A DNA stretch of 64,000 nt from Epiperipatus broadwayi (lineage: Eukaryota > Onychophora > Udeonychophora > Euonychophora > Peripatidae). A program made the translations under genes and the position numbers. Below are positions 11,961 through 23,864 of the stretch, one piece after another (positions within the stretch are counted from its first letter, which is position 1; every line of letters starts with the position of its first letter). The notes under the pieces were generated by a model. That model saw only the letters and a list, made by a program, of their open reading frames with translations, had not been told where the DNA came from and made no database searches. The DNA is taken from assembly GCA_028023455.1 (NCBI GenBank), contig JAQFVV010012546.1:1009501-1073500 (forward strand), read 5' to 3'.

Positions 11961-14900
11961 ATGGAAATTTTTGTTTTATCATTATTTGATTTTGCATGTG
12001 AAAAATGATTTGAACAAAAAAAATGAGGGTCAAGTTTTATAAAAATGTAAATAAACAATATATGTATTTTAATATACATAAATATTGAAAGTTCGTTATT
12101 CACATAATAATGGTAATGTTATGTGATTTAATGATATTTGTTGAGTTTTTTTTTTAAAAATAATATTTGGATGTTTTTCAAAATAGTATAGATTGTTGTA
12201 AATTGGCTATAGCTATAGTTTATTTTTTTATATTAGTATATGGAGTATTGTAGAATTTATTCCAGGGTTTTGTTTGTTACATTTTATATATATGTTGAAT
12301 TATAAATTTTTAAATTGATAAAGAATAAAATTTAAGAGATTATATACATATAAAGAGAGATGACTTTTTCTTTTTGATGTTATGAGGAAACTATGATTTA
12401 CTAATTGACAATCCTGAGGCTAAACAAGTTTTTTTTTTTTAAACTACACTACATCTTTTGTTTGGGGTAAGTAAAATTTAGATGATTCTCTTTCACTTCA
12501 AACTCTAGTTTTTATAAAAAATTTAAATCCAGAAAGTAATTTTTATAGATGTGAGAAAGCATAAAACTTACATTCTCAAAAGCATTGTATATACTGAATT
12601 GCTTATTTTTATGATATTTAATTATTTTCCATTATCATCCATTAAAGAATGAAAGTCTATCTAAATTTAATTCAATTTTTTTTTCTTCACATCATTCTAA
12701 AAAATACTTGAATCTTATGCAATCATATTCAATGTTTACTTTCTAATCTTTTACAATCTCTTAGATCGATCTATTTTCATTTTTTGGCAACTTTGTTCAG
12801 TTCTATAGTATTCTAGTTAATTAATTGTTTCAGAAGTCTGTGTAAATCTTGTTTTTTTCTTATTATTGTATTTTATCTTTTCCCTATCTTCTAAATCTAA
12901 ACATGCATATTTCCATATTTTGCTATTTGGTTTATTGTTTATATTTTTTCTAGTTAAATATTCAAATTGTATATCTATAAGTAGGCAATGTTCAAACATA
13001 CAGTATAATCTTTTATTCCTATACATAGATATAATTCATTTAAATAGTTCTTCAAGTCTAATCCTATTAATAAACTTTATCTATTATATCTTTAGTTATA
13101 TTGATAAGGGCAACTTATATAAAATAATCAACTTTTAGTTCATTACAACTTATATTTATTTTTTTCTTTTGAAAAAATATTATTAACCATTATTTTAATC
13201 ATTTTAATATTTTGCTTTACTTTTAGTTCACTGATATTATTTGATATAGCTTGTGTAACATATCATTTAGATCTGATGCTTCATTTTTGAAACCAATTAT
13301 GATAAATAAAAATGTAAATGTATCACTAATCCCTTTTTGTGTATGATTATGTTAATATTATTTATATTAATATGTCATCAAGTCACTGTTGTTTGGTATT
13401 TTTATAAATATTTTTCAAAATTTGGCAAAGTTGTGTATTTACGTTATGATGTAATATTTTAATCACTATAAAAATGTCTACAAAATCTCAGTCTTTTATA
13501 ATCTGCACAACCAATGAAAAATATGAATAGAACTTTTTATATTCTGTAGTATTTAAATGCAGTCGTCACTGTATCTAAATACAACTTGCTTTTTGACTGA
13601 TATGAATTCTTAATTGATGATTTAATGATCTTGTATAAAAAACTGATAGGAAAAATAAAAGTGTAATTCCTAATATCATTTATCTTTCTTAAATATCATT
13701 AGCTTGCATTCTTCCAGTCATAGAGTATAGTTATATTATTTCGATATAGTTTTTCTACATAATTTTATTTTTTCTTCTGCTTATATAAAATATTTTGGAT
13801 GATTTCACCATTTCGTTGATTTTTTACAACTTTTGATAAACTTAATTGCATTTTTTATTTCAAATAGCAATGGCTAGTTTATTTTTATGTTTTGTCTTTT
13901 TTATTTAGTATATTATTGAAATATTTCTCATAATTTATGACATCGTTCCTGATTTTAATAATTGTGGGCTATTTTTTCATAATGCTAAACTAACATACTT
14001 TCTACTATCAAAATGTTTTATAAATTTGAGACATTTTATTTTCTTCTGTATTTTCTTTTGTCATTTCATAACTATTTTTATACCATATTAAAGAACTTTT
14101 AATATACAATCATATGAGTTATCTTTATATACCTTCTTTCCTGAAGAGCCAATAGAAAGGTTGATAGGGAATTGTTACTCTTTTTAGCAACGTTTATAGA
14201 AAGTACCTATTATTTATTGATTGATTGTATTTGTATTTTACGACATTTTCAAAAGTTATTAATTTCATAAAATAATTTATGAATTTAAGATGAAATTTAA
14301 TGGAGGGAGCATTGTTAAAGTTTAAAAATTAATGTTTAATTTTTTCTAAGGGCTTTTGTTTTTTTAACTTAACTTTATATATATATATCTCCTCACAATA
14401 AACAGTGAAGTAATGTCTCATATATGTATATTTGGAAATTATCTTACAATTCAATGCAAAGTTAATACTTTTTTTTTCATTATTTTTATAACTTAATATC
14501 CTAGATATTATTTTCTTTACTTATAAAAATTCATAATTAGTTTAATTATGCATTCTTACAAAAAAAAAGTTTTCTTAGAAAAGTTTAAAAACTCTGTGGA
14601 AGCAATTAAGAGATGATTGAATATTTATTAAAGACCAGCTTGAACGGTTATTAATATTCATATATATGCAAATAATGCTACTGCAGATTAATTTTTTTTT
14701 AGGTTTTGCAGATAATTAACTTGCTTTTGTTGATATATATATATATAATTGTAAATCTAAAATACAAGGAATAAATCCTTTATGTTGCTTTTGCAAATTA
14801 AAAATAAATCCTAGATATGATATAGAATAAAATATCTTTATCTAACAACAAAATAATATATGACAATAGCTGTAATATAATCATATAATCATAACATATA

Positions 14901-15448
14901 AAAGCTCTTTTCCGCAATTTTTACATTACAGATGCTTTCAAATTTAATATATATTGATGGTTTTTCAATATTTTGAAATTGGAAACTTGGATGAAAACAA
15001 TATATTTTGTGAAAAGAAAACACACTAATATAGTATTAAAATTATCATATTATAGTAATATGCATTCATTAAGACTGTATTCAACTTTAAAAATGATACT
15101 CTTTGTATTCAATTTTTTAATGTTCGGGTACACCAAATTCAGGTCATCACTGAAATATGTATATATAATTTATCTTTTACATTTACATAATCAATAGATG
15201 AATGATTTATAACTTGGGAACTCATAAGAAATTTGAGCAATGAACATGTCTGATTTAAAGCCATTAACCTTGGGCTATTGAATCTGGAATTCTACCATTG
15301 TGCTATAATATACAGGGTTCTACTATATTTAATAAATTCCTTTTGCAGAAAAAAGTGAATAAAACATAGAGTTTTGCTGAATGATTGTCATGGTGTTATT
15401 TTAGTTGTATTTATATATTGGTCTATTTTCATCATCTAATATTTTCTA
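11961..15448. other. Long AT-rich stretch without a recognised element
   Basis: About 3.5 kb with no coding signal. Open frames at 12866-13138 and 14973-15197 are AT-biased chance frames rich in Ile, Phe, Tyr and Asn. Part of 15213-15320 resembles the dispersed repeat near 6.73 kb. Confidence 0.45.
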
Positions 15449-15565
15449 CATTCACATAACAGAATCTAGAATCCAGGCAAAGAGATCAAAACTGACCAGA
15501 CCAGGAGTGTGATATCCTGAATCCGACAACACTTCAACTCATTTGGCAGTACTCCAAGATTCAAA
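15449..15565 (+). repeat. Dispersed repeat, copy related to 54439-54550
   Basis: Opens with ACATTCACATAAC, then a GA-TCCAGG-AAAG block, then CTGACC-GA, in the same order and spacing as at 54.4 kb. Class unknown. Diverged. Confidence 0.6.
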
Positions 15566-16491
15566 ACACTACGAATGACCACACTTGAAGTCACACATAG
15601 TATACCCATCTTTCATGGCCAGCATAGAGCAGAGAGAAACATAAAACTTGGGACTTAAATATATATATATATAACTAACTTAAATTGCTGCCAGAATGAA
15701 ATCAAAGATAACATTCATAAAGGGTAATTAATGCATAGATAGTTATATCATATATATAATTAAGACTGAATTGGATTGAAATGGGAACGAGAAATCACAC
15801 GAAAACAGAATAAATTTAACATATATTTATTAAATAAATAAAACATAAATTAATGTGGGAAAAGCACCCATGCTTTATAACATGAGGATTAGCATGTCTC
15901 CTCATTACTATGAGCTGACATATTTAAAGAATCACTAAGCAGTGCCTACTTTAGGTTATGCCAATTCCTATTGAAAGTGGTAACTGCTATTATAAAAATG
16001 CTGTACCAGTCTTAAGCAAAATATTTATTGTGACATTATTACTTTAATAAAGTATGAGAATATAACTCAGCTCAGAGTAAAGATTGAACCCAGAAACCAA
16101 TGATATAAATTTCAGTTTAATACTGAATAATTAAATTATGGGACTCAGAATTGGCTATATGAGATTATCGACATGATACAGTACTGGTAAATTACAATAA
16201 CACAGCGCCCTGTGAATAGATTAGAGTCAAGTGTTTTTGTGATCAACATGAGTACCCTGGGATAGAGCATCATGCTGCTAAAAGATCAGTGTGGCTAATA
16301 TGACTGCCTGGAATTATATGTCAGGTCATACTAGTGTGCCCCTGAAAGAAGGTAAGATGAGGTGGTTTTTTTCAAGGTCCCATCTTGAGGAGAAAATGCA
16401 GCAAAATGTTAAACATTGAACATGAATTTAATATATCTAATCCACCCAGCAAAATGTGCTCCAATATTTTGACTGAAATGCCGAAGAATAA
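15566..16491. other. Unclassified sequence, slightly richer in G+C
   Basis: Contains no long frame. The stretch around 16200-16400 has more mixed base composition than its surroundings, which hints at an old transposon, but I could not match it to a family. Confidence 0.3.
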
Positions 16492-16646
16492 TATTTGCCT
16501 TTGTTGGATAAAGTTCATATTTGTAAACTATAGCTTCTCTTTCAAGCACTTCACACACTTTTAATTTTATATATTATAATATTGAGAGAAAAGTTTAAAA
16601 TTCCTAATACTTTACAAATATGAACTTTATCCAACAAAGGCAAATA
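16492..16646. mobile_element. MITE-like element, 155 bp with perfect 36-bp terminal inverted repeats
   Basis: Left arm 16492-16527 and right arm 16611-16646 are exact reverse complements (TATTTGCCTTTGTTGGATAA begins the left arm). The ends begin and finish in TA, which would suit a TA-targeting Tc1/mariner-type relative, but flanking TA duplication cannot be separated from the repeat. Non-coding interior of 83 bp. Confidence 0.8.
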
Positions 16647-17340
16647 CTAATCCACCAAGAAAAAATATGTCATTAATTATTACAAAAATATGATGCAATA
16701 ACCTGGTCAGTATTACTATTATGAGCCAATTCTAACAATGCTATATAATCAAGCAACATTAGGGAGATAAATAAAATATAAAAATCTGGTTGATAGGTTT
16801 CAATCTATACATAGAAATTATTATGAGAGAGGGGAAAGTATATTTGATTGACTGGCCAAATAATTACTGAATATACTTTCATATTACTAAGACTAGTACA
16901 TTACTCTATTCAGAAATCTCAATAAGATGGAATTTAATAGTAAGCCACAATACATTTTAAATTAAATAAGAATTATAAAAAATTCAAACCAGCAAGCATG
17001 GAGAGTGTCATTAAGAAAATAGTTATGGGAAGATATTTGAAATTATTTCTTTGAATATTTATTACATTTAAATGCTCACTGCTTAGAAGCATTAGCATAT
17101 AACTAAAAAAAAATAACAGTAAAGAAATATTTTTGGCACAACTGCAGTGATAGACAAAGAAATTAGTGTAGGTTACATTTAGTTTAATTAAGATATTTGT
17201 AAAGATATAGGCAAGTTACACAAATGGTATAATATTTACTTTAACGAAAATTTATAATGAAATATTTATAGGATTCAGAAAATTACATTAGATTAGCACT
17301 TGCTAGCTTTAAACTTTTAAGTAGAAAATTTGGATTTAGA
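16647..17340. other. AT-rich sequence, nothing recognised
   Basis: No coding frame, repeat or inverted structure seen. Confidence 0.4.
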
Positions 17341-17900
17341 AATAGTTCATTAACACAGAGCTCTGCAGTTATAGATTGGCATTACCAATTAGTTGCTGGG
17401 CTGAATAAGGTGTTGGCTTTCAGATATCATGGTGGTCTTCTTGAGCGGAATAGCATCTACATTATGGAAGTAGGCTATTGCTAAATGGCTTCATGTAGCA
17501 GCTTCGGTTGTTGAAGCATCGGCTGGCAGTGGTCACACCATTCTTTTCATGGGTTTAGAAGCAGATATTGCCTTTCTCCAGTCAGATCTTTCAAAGATCA
17601 ATCTGACATGGATTGGGTATAGGAACATTGTTCTAAAATTAATGACTCCTCCTCTCAAGATTAAAATATACCCTATTTATACTTTTATTTCAAAGTACTT
17701 AACCAGAAAAGAATCTGTTTCATCTGGGAATCCATTAACTCTAAAATATCACACTAAATTGTAAGATTTTCCAATTTGATCAAAATTATTTTTGTTCAGG
17801 CTTCCATGGTGCCTCAGATCCTCATCTAAGTGTCAAATAGTTTTGCTTCAGCAATTTTAACAAATACACTTTTACCACAAACAAATCTGAGTATAGCAAT
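17341..17900. other. Compositionally distinct, unclassified block
   Basis: Less AT-rich than its neighbours, with ordinary-looking codon-size composition and a 71-codon open frame at 17549-17764. That frame has no recognisable domain. It could be a fragment of an LTR element or of an untranslated region. No splice-bounded exon could be defined. Confidence 0.3.
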
Positions 17901-18110
17901 TATCAACTTTCAAACTTTAATTTAACCACAGGTGTGGTGGACTAAGTTCAAATCTATTTACAGCTTAACTTTTTATTTTTAATTAATTTAATTAATTTTT
18001 TTTTTTGCTTTTACAAAACTAAATCATGACACTATATATATATATATATAATATTATACAATAGTCAAATATGTTTAAAAATACATATATACAAGCAACA
18101 AAGATTACAA

Positions 18111-18625
18111 ATTATAAAATTATCATAAAAAAGCCTTTTTCGGCAAATTATGTTTTTTGCCCTTTTCAATATGTCTCCATGATTTAAAGCACATACAGCA
18201 CATACATACAGTACGGACATAAAATAAATTGTATTGATAATATAAGTGTTCTTGATTATATTAAAAATGTTAATAGATGTAAAATATATGAAACAAACTA
18301 TATCATGTATAATAAAAACAACTGTATGAATATATACAAAACATCCATTAAGTTAAATAATAAGTGGTTAATGGATAAAGAATGGATAGTTAATTAATTA
18401 ATATATGTGGATATATATCCATTCAATATATATAACAGAGTAATTTTGTAGTAGAATTGAGAAAAAAATCACATAATAGATCATGTCAGATAGCCATTTG
18501 TTTATCTGTCTTTTCTCATGTATTGATATAGATGTCGCTGTATGTGCTTTAAATTGTGGAGACATATTGAAAAGGGCAAAAAACATAATTTGCCGAAAAA
18601 GGCTTTTTTATGGTAATTTTATAAT
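18111..18625. mobile_element. MITE/foldback element with about 90-bp terminal inverted repeats
   Basis: Left arm 18111-18200 and right arm 18536-18625 are inverted near-copies. Both contain AAAAAGCC-TTTTTCGGC-AAATTATG at the outer part and CACATACAGC at the inner part. Interior about 335 bp, AT-rich, no ORF of interest. Target duplication not evident. Confidence 0.85.
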
Positions 18626-18702
18626 ATTGTATACTTGAAGTGCAACATAAAAAAAGAATTGGTTTTAATTCTGATTCTTTTTCTGTATATATTATTATAT
18701 AA

Positions 18703-19425
18703 GTCTTTCAAGTTATTGTGCATTCACTTTTTACGAGTGTTAATAATAAATGAATACTTTCACTCCCAACACAAGATATAGTATTTATGAAAGAATAAAA
18801 TGAATCACTTATTCTTTCCAACCCAAATGCTTATATATGGGCAAATCTTAAGTACTGGAAATGAAAGCATGAGGATAGACCACTCACTTTAAATTACTGT
18901 TTACAATGTCTGAATGAATGATGTCGACAAAATTATCTAGAATTTACTAAATGTCACTCTCAAATGAAACTTAAACATATGTAAATCAGCATTTATTTTA
19001 TATATAGCACAATGTTTATAAATTGTAATACATTAAAGATCAGCCTTTCAATCTATTGTGCTATATATAAAATAAATGCTTATTTACATATGTTTAAGTT
19101 TCATTTGAGAGTGACGTTTAGTAAATTCTAGATAATTTTGTCAATGTCATTCATTCAGACATCATAAAGAGTAATTTAAAGTGAGTGGTCTATCCTCATG
19201 CTTTCATTTCCAGTACTTAAGATTTACCTATATATAAGCATTTGGGTTGGAAAAAATAAGTGATTCATTTTATTCTTTCATAAATACTATATCTTGTGTT
19301 GGGAGTGAAAGTATTCATTTATTATTAACACTCATAAAAAGCACATGCACAATAGCTTGAAAGGCTGATCTTTAATGTAGTACAATTTATAAACATTGTG
19401 CTATATATAAAATAAATGCTTATTA
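18703..19425. repeat. Large nested palindrome (foldback)
   Basis: Left arm 18703 to about 19052 and right arm about 19045-19425 are inverted near-copies, with blocks such as CACTCCCAACACAAGATATA and its complement, and the matching CATGAGGATAGACCACTCAC. The centre is itself palindromic (TATATATAGCACAA around the axis), and the central block recurs at the right edge (19356-19425). A shorter relative of one arm is seen near 57510-57570. No coding content. Confidence 0.85.
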
Positions 19426-19767
19426 TTACATAAGGTAAATCATACATCCACATACGAATTTATATTTACTAAATTTAATAAATTGGCATTTCTACTATTT
19501 AAAATTATAACATAAATCATTTCTTTATAAAATATAAAATTTAAACCATTATATTCACTGTAACATTTACTAGCCTAAGTATGTACAACATTTATTCATA
19601 TGTGCATATATAACGTTGTGCATGCAGCCATGATAGAAAGGTATATATATTTATTTATTAAATGAACACTTTTAATAGGGTTTGAACCCAGCACAGATAG
19701 GTTTGGTAAAACATGCAATGAGAAGGGCTTGAACCTGACCATTGCAGTATTGAATGGCTCTAAAAAT

Positions 19768-19970
19768 GTAACTTTATTCAAATTTTGTAATTCCATTCAA
19801 CCATTAGTAATATTTTGCAGGTTAGCATATGCACAACATTTTATGTGGTATTATTCTCCTCTCTTCTTCAAATGTTGCTGGCCTGACCAGTGACAGTATT
19901 TGTGCATATATTAATGTGTAATATTACTAACAGTTGAATGGAATTGGAAAATTTAAATAAAAGTTAACTT
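19768..19970. repeat. Foldback enclosing a partial SINE
   Basis: Arms at about 19768-19838 and 19898-19970 are imperfect inverted copies (TTTGTAATTCCATTCAAC versus GTTGAATGGAATTGGAAA). They enclose the SINE tail described at 19805-19899. Confidence 0.6.
19805..19899 (-). mobile_element. Tail fragment of the second SINE family
   Basis: Reverse complement shares the body of the element at 31417-31590: TGTCACTGGTCAGGCCAGC, GAAGAAGAGAG, AATAATAC, TTGTGCATATGCTAACCTG. The tRNA-like head is missing. Confidence 0.65.
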
Positions 19971-21339
19971 TTTTTAATTTTTTAATTAGTATTAGATGAT
20001 TGAAATAATCCAATATACAAATAAAACATACTGTCTCATCTTTAACTTATATAATATATTTAGGTCTGAATTGCTGCTGGAATTCTAAACAAATTCTTGC
20101 AGCATTTGTAACAATATTCATGACTCTAAACAAAGCTATTTTTTAAACTTATAATTTATTTATTTAAAAAACATTCTATCTGCTTCCTCTTCTAAAATAG
20201 TATTTATTTTTATCTAGTTTCTCTTCTAGATTATATAGTGCATTATTTATTTTTATTCTTATTTAGTTTTATTCTCACTTAACAGAGTTTATTTTCCTAA
20301 AAAATGGAGGTTTGACTTTAGTTTACTTTTATCAACAAGTTTTGCTACTCTGTTTAGGAATTAATATTTAACTCAATCTACATTCTAAATAGACATTGTT
20401 AAATTAATCATAAGCATACTTTCAAAGTATATCATGATGATTTAAAACCATATTCTTTATTCAGATTAATGATTACACATTCTGTTCTTATATCACAATT
20501 AAAAAATTATGATCATAGTAAGGCCACTGTTCATAATACAGCTGCTCAACACATTTATACGTATAGAAGATCAAAAAAGCACAAGGATAACTTCTCAATA
20601 TTTTCTGAACATGAGAAGTAGGCTGGTCATGTGTTAGAACCCTGCAACCCCAAGATAGTATGCTCCGAAGCCAATGACTGTAAAAGAAAAATCACGGAGG
20701 CGTATTTTATTGTCAGTGTTAACAATGCCATCAATAGACACGACACGTGTTTTTCTATCTCAAGAAAATGGACAAATTAATTTGCATTCGCATTTCCATA
20801 TTTTATTAGTTAGCAACACTACAGCAATAGTTTATAACTTATTTTGGCCATGAATATGAGGTAAGAACCTCAAAAGTACTAGGCCTATATTAATTTGATT
20901 TAATTGTTTTGGTTCTTACAGCTTCTTCTTCAGCGGGTTATACTTTATTTATGTATATAATAAATATATAATACGAGAAAGGTAATGAACTTTCCTAAAG
21001 TGGAAACCTTTAAAATGTAATAACTTTTTTTAAATTTAAATTAAATAAAAAGAAAAGATTTAAGAAATACTTAAATTATAAAATTGTTTTTTATTCAAAG
21101 TCAAAGGACATTAAAAAAAGTTGAATAAAATAAATTTAAAAATACAATGACAATTACAATATATTTTAATTTTTTATTAGTATTAATATTTTTTACTGAA
21201 TTTGTGTATTTGCACTTATTCAAGATTAGATTATCAATCCTAACATAACACAGATAACAATCAAATAATTGTTTTAAAAAGTATTTAGCTATTCTTCACT
21301 ATATAATAAAGTAAGAATAAAAAACAGTCAAAAATCTTT
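19971..21339. other. AT-rich sequence without a recognised gene
   Basis: A more balanced patch lies at 20560-20900. The block at 19989-20018 (AGTATTAGATGATTGAAATA and onward) matches 31652-31675 downstream of the other SINE copy, so both loci share flanking repeat sequence. Confidence 0.4.
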
Positions 21340-21434
21340 GTCAAGCGTTGATGGTCGAGCATAGCTGCCTTACAAGCAGTTGTCCAGGGTGTGCTTCCCT
21401 GCCGATGTTATGACACATGAAAAAAAAAAAAAAA
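21340..21434 (+). mobile_element. tRNA-derived SINE (short-arm subfamily), D arm deleted
   Basis: GTCAAGCGTTGATGGTCGAGC then jumps to ATAGCTGCC, so about 9-10 bp of the D arm after the A box are gone. Anticodon-like loop CTTACAA, degraded B box (GTGTGCTTCCC), 3' part GCCGATGTTATGACACATG and a 14-A tail. Confidence 0.85.
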
Positions 21435-22031
21435 GCCGTTCCATTTGGAAATTGGAAACTTTAAGGAATAGTTTTTTTTTTCATCATGCCTCTTTGAAAA
21501 CTATTGGAAAAGATATTGTTCAGAAATAATCTATTATATAGATGTTTTATCTTTTTACTTTATGTATATAAATAATATATTCTGCAGATTCATCTGTATT
21601 GATGAATTATAAAAAAAGTTGATAGCTTCTGTGATTAAGATAAAACATTGGCTTAGTCATAATCAAAATCATATCCTGATGAAGCCACAAAATTTATTAT
21701 CTATATTTGCAAATCATGAAAATCTTTATATTAACATATGTATTTCTTTATTTATAAAGTTATCAACAGGAAAAATGTTCATTGACAGGTTATTCTTTGT
21801 TTTAACTTTTCATTATGCAAATAACACTTAGATGATTTTGATGAAAGTGCCTTCACTACCAACTTAATATAATGTCAATGAATTTAATATTTTTATATTG
21901 CTACAAACTTATTTAATCTAGAGGTTTTTTTTTAAAACAAATATGTAAAAAATCAGATTAATGTGCATGTATCATTTTATGATTTGGGAAGCAGTAAAAA
22001 ATTATGAATGGTGCTATTAAAAAATTTATGA
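21435..22031. other. AT-rich spacer
   Basis: No recognised element. The open frame 21619-21831 lacks any protein feature. Confidence 0.4.
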
Positions 22032-22147
22032 TTTTTTTTTTCCATATGTCATAGCATCTGCCAGGAGGTGAACCCGCAACAACCATCTGCAACCAACTAC
22101 TTGCTTGCAAGGTTGCTGCGCTGACCTCTCGGCTAACAACGCTTGAC
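22032..22147 (-). mobile_element. tRNA-derived SINE (long-arm subfamily) with target-site duplication
   Basis: On the minus strand it starts GTCAAGCGTTGTTAGCCGAGAGGTCAG. The insert GCAAGCAAGTAGTTGGTTGC sits between the anticodon region and the B box (GGTTCACCTCC). It ends in ATGCTATGACATATGG plus an A tail. The flanks carry an 11-bp direct repeat AAAATTTATGA (22021-22031 and 22148-22158), consistent with LINE-driven insertion. Confidence 0.9.
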
Positions 22148-22468
22148 AAAATTTATGAATTTGTTAATAAAATCTATAACAACCATTTTTATAAAACTAA
22201 AAGAAATCATGCAGAATTCAAGAACAGAAATTTTAGAATTGATAGAAATATTTAGCGTATGAATAATACTAATTGTATATATTTAATATTAATTAAAATT
22301 GTCTCACATTGAAAGAAATTTATTTTCAATAAATTATTTCAAATGTATTTTTTAGATAATAAAACTATTTATTATTATAGGAATATAATTAGGTTTATCG
22401 TTTTTTTGTAAAAAAAATTTCATCATATATATATATATGTTAATTCTAATATTTTCACAGATAAATGA

Positions 22469-22690
22469 TGACTTCATTTTATAATTATTTTTGAGATAAT
22501 CTCTGTAGTAAAATAGCTAAATAGCTGATGTTTCAGTACAATAACAAGTACCTTCTTTAAAGTGTCCTCTTTCAAAAAAAATGAAAAGGATGCTCTGAGG
22601 AAGGAACTTGTCATTGTACTGAAACATCATCTATTTAGCTATTTTACTACATGGAATATCCCAAAAATAATTATAATATGATGTCATATA
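22469..22690. mobile_element. MITE/foldback element
   Basis: Left arm about 22469-22560 and right arm about 22595-22690 are inverted near-copies (AGTAAAATAGCTAAATAG and CTATTTAGCTATTTTACT; ATGTTTCAGTACAATAACAA and its complement). The interior is only about 35 bp. No ORF. Confidence 0.85.
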
Positions 22691-23450
22691 TATATATGTT
22701 TGTGCACATGAAATTGCCCAAATGCACATATTAATGTATATTTGCTCTTCCAAAATATTATATATGAATGTTATTATTAAGTAAACATTTAAAAATATAG
22801 TATTACATAATTTAAAATTTATTTGTTAAAAACAAAAAAAACTATCTTTCTCTAAATATATGCTTTCCTCCTATATGTTGGATTAAAAATAATATTACAT
22901 GATTTTATGAAGTTTACAAAATGAAATTTCTAAAAATCTAATCAATAAATATCATAATACATGTTATTATAATCACAATTTTATATAGAATAATTTAAGA
23001 ATAATAATAAGTTCTATTTTAAAACACACCAATCTTTACAACCTATATATAAACCAGAAATATACCAAACCTAAGGAAAGGTTATCATTTTTGTAATACT
23101 TTTTTTATTAATTGGTTGCATTAACAATTTCAATCATGCATGGGATTACTGTAGAACCACAAACCATATGATACCAAGCTGCATGACTTCAATTATATAT
23201 TAAGGCAAACCTAATGTAAATATGGTACTAGAGCAACTATTCTTTACACACTAAATATCACATTTCAAACATAAATTTATATACTGCAATCACACTTTTT
23301 TCATGATTTAAATACCATATCTATTCAGATCTGTATATTAATTATAAGCACATGTACTGATTTTTTTTTTAGGATTTTTTTTTTTTAAAAAGTTTTATTC
23401 CATATAGACACAGGTATATAATAAGCTTATGTTTCAGTTATTACATAAGT
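22691..23450. other. AT-rich spacer
   Basis: No coding region or repeat family recognised. Confidence 0.4.
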
Positions 23451-23864
23451 AGAGATGTCTGCCCATTTCTTATATATGTATTAAATGGATTATGTCCTGT
23501 ACATGAGGGGTCAGATTGACCTTAGGTCAACATGAGTGTGACAAGAATCTTGGCCTCAGGGTGGCCTTCAAGCATTCCATCATCAGATTTTCAATTGGAT
23601 GGATGGTTGAAAAGTTGAATAGATTAAAGCCTTTCCAATAAAGTATGAGGTTTGGCTGTCTTAATATGTATATGAGCACTTATAGCATATATGTGTGGTG
23701 ATGGTAATCTGCACCAACTGATGATTGTTGGTTTAGCATGAAATACGTATATTGATGATTATTTATCTTTTCAACATATATGTGTTCAAGTGTATCAGTA
23801 TTATGAGATAGTGTGGAGAGTGGTAGGTCATGTGAAAGTCTATGCTCATATACCTTATATATTA
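23451..23864 (+). repeat. Dispersed repeat Rep-A, most complete copy
   Basis: Runs from AGAGATGTCTGCCCA to CTATGCTCATATACC. It shares every block with the copy at 9061-9536 on the other strand and contains the parts found at 37.4 kb and 52 kb. Conserved blocks include GGCCTCAGGGTGGCCTTC and TTTTCAATTGGATGGATGG. No terminal inverted repeat, pol III box or ORF was recognised, so the class is open. Confidence 0.85.

Noticed and set aside
11600-12103. 167-codon minus-strand open frame
   Set aside because: It is the shadow of the RTE-like LINE on the plus strand. The same shadow recurs at 31828-32070 (plus) and 45464-45859 (minus), always opposite the LINE.
12866-13138. 90-codon open frame rich in Ile, Phe, Tyr and Ser
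   Set aside because: AT-driven composition, no motif, overlapped by an equally long frame on the other strand.
17549-17764. Candidate host exon
   Set aside because: No convincing splice sites, no recognised domain and no neighbouring exon-like frames.
22500-22640. Possible hammerhead in the 22.5-kb foldback (CTGAGGA...GAAAC)
   Set aside because: Stem II pairs only with a bulge and an unpaired base before GAAA, stem III does not end in UH, and stem I is absent.
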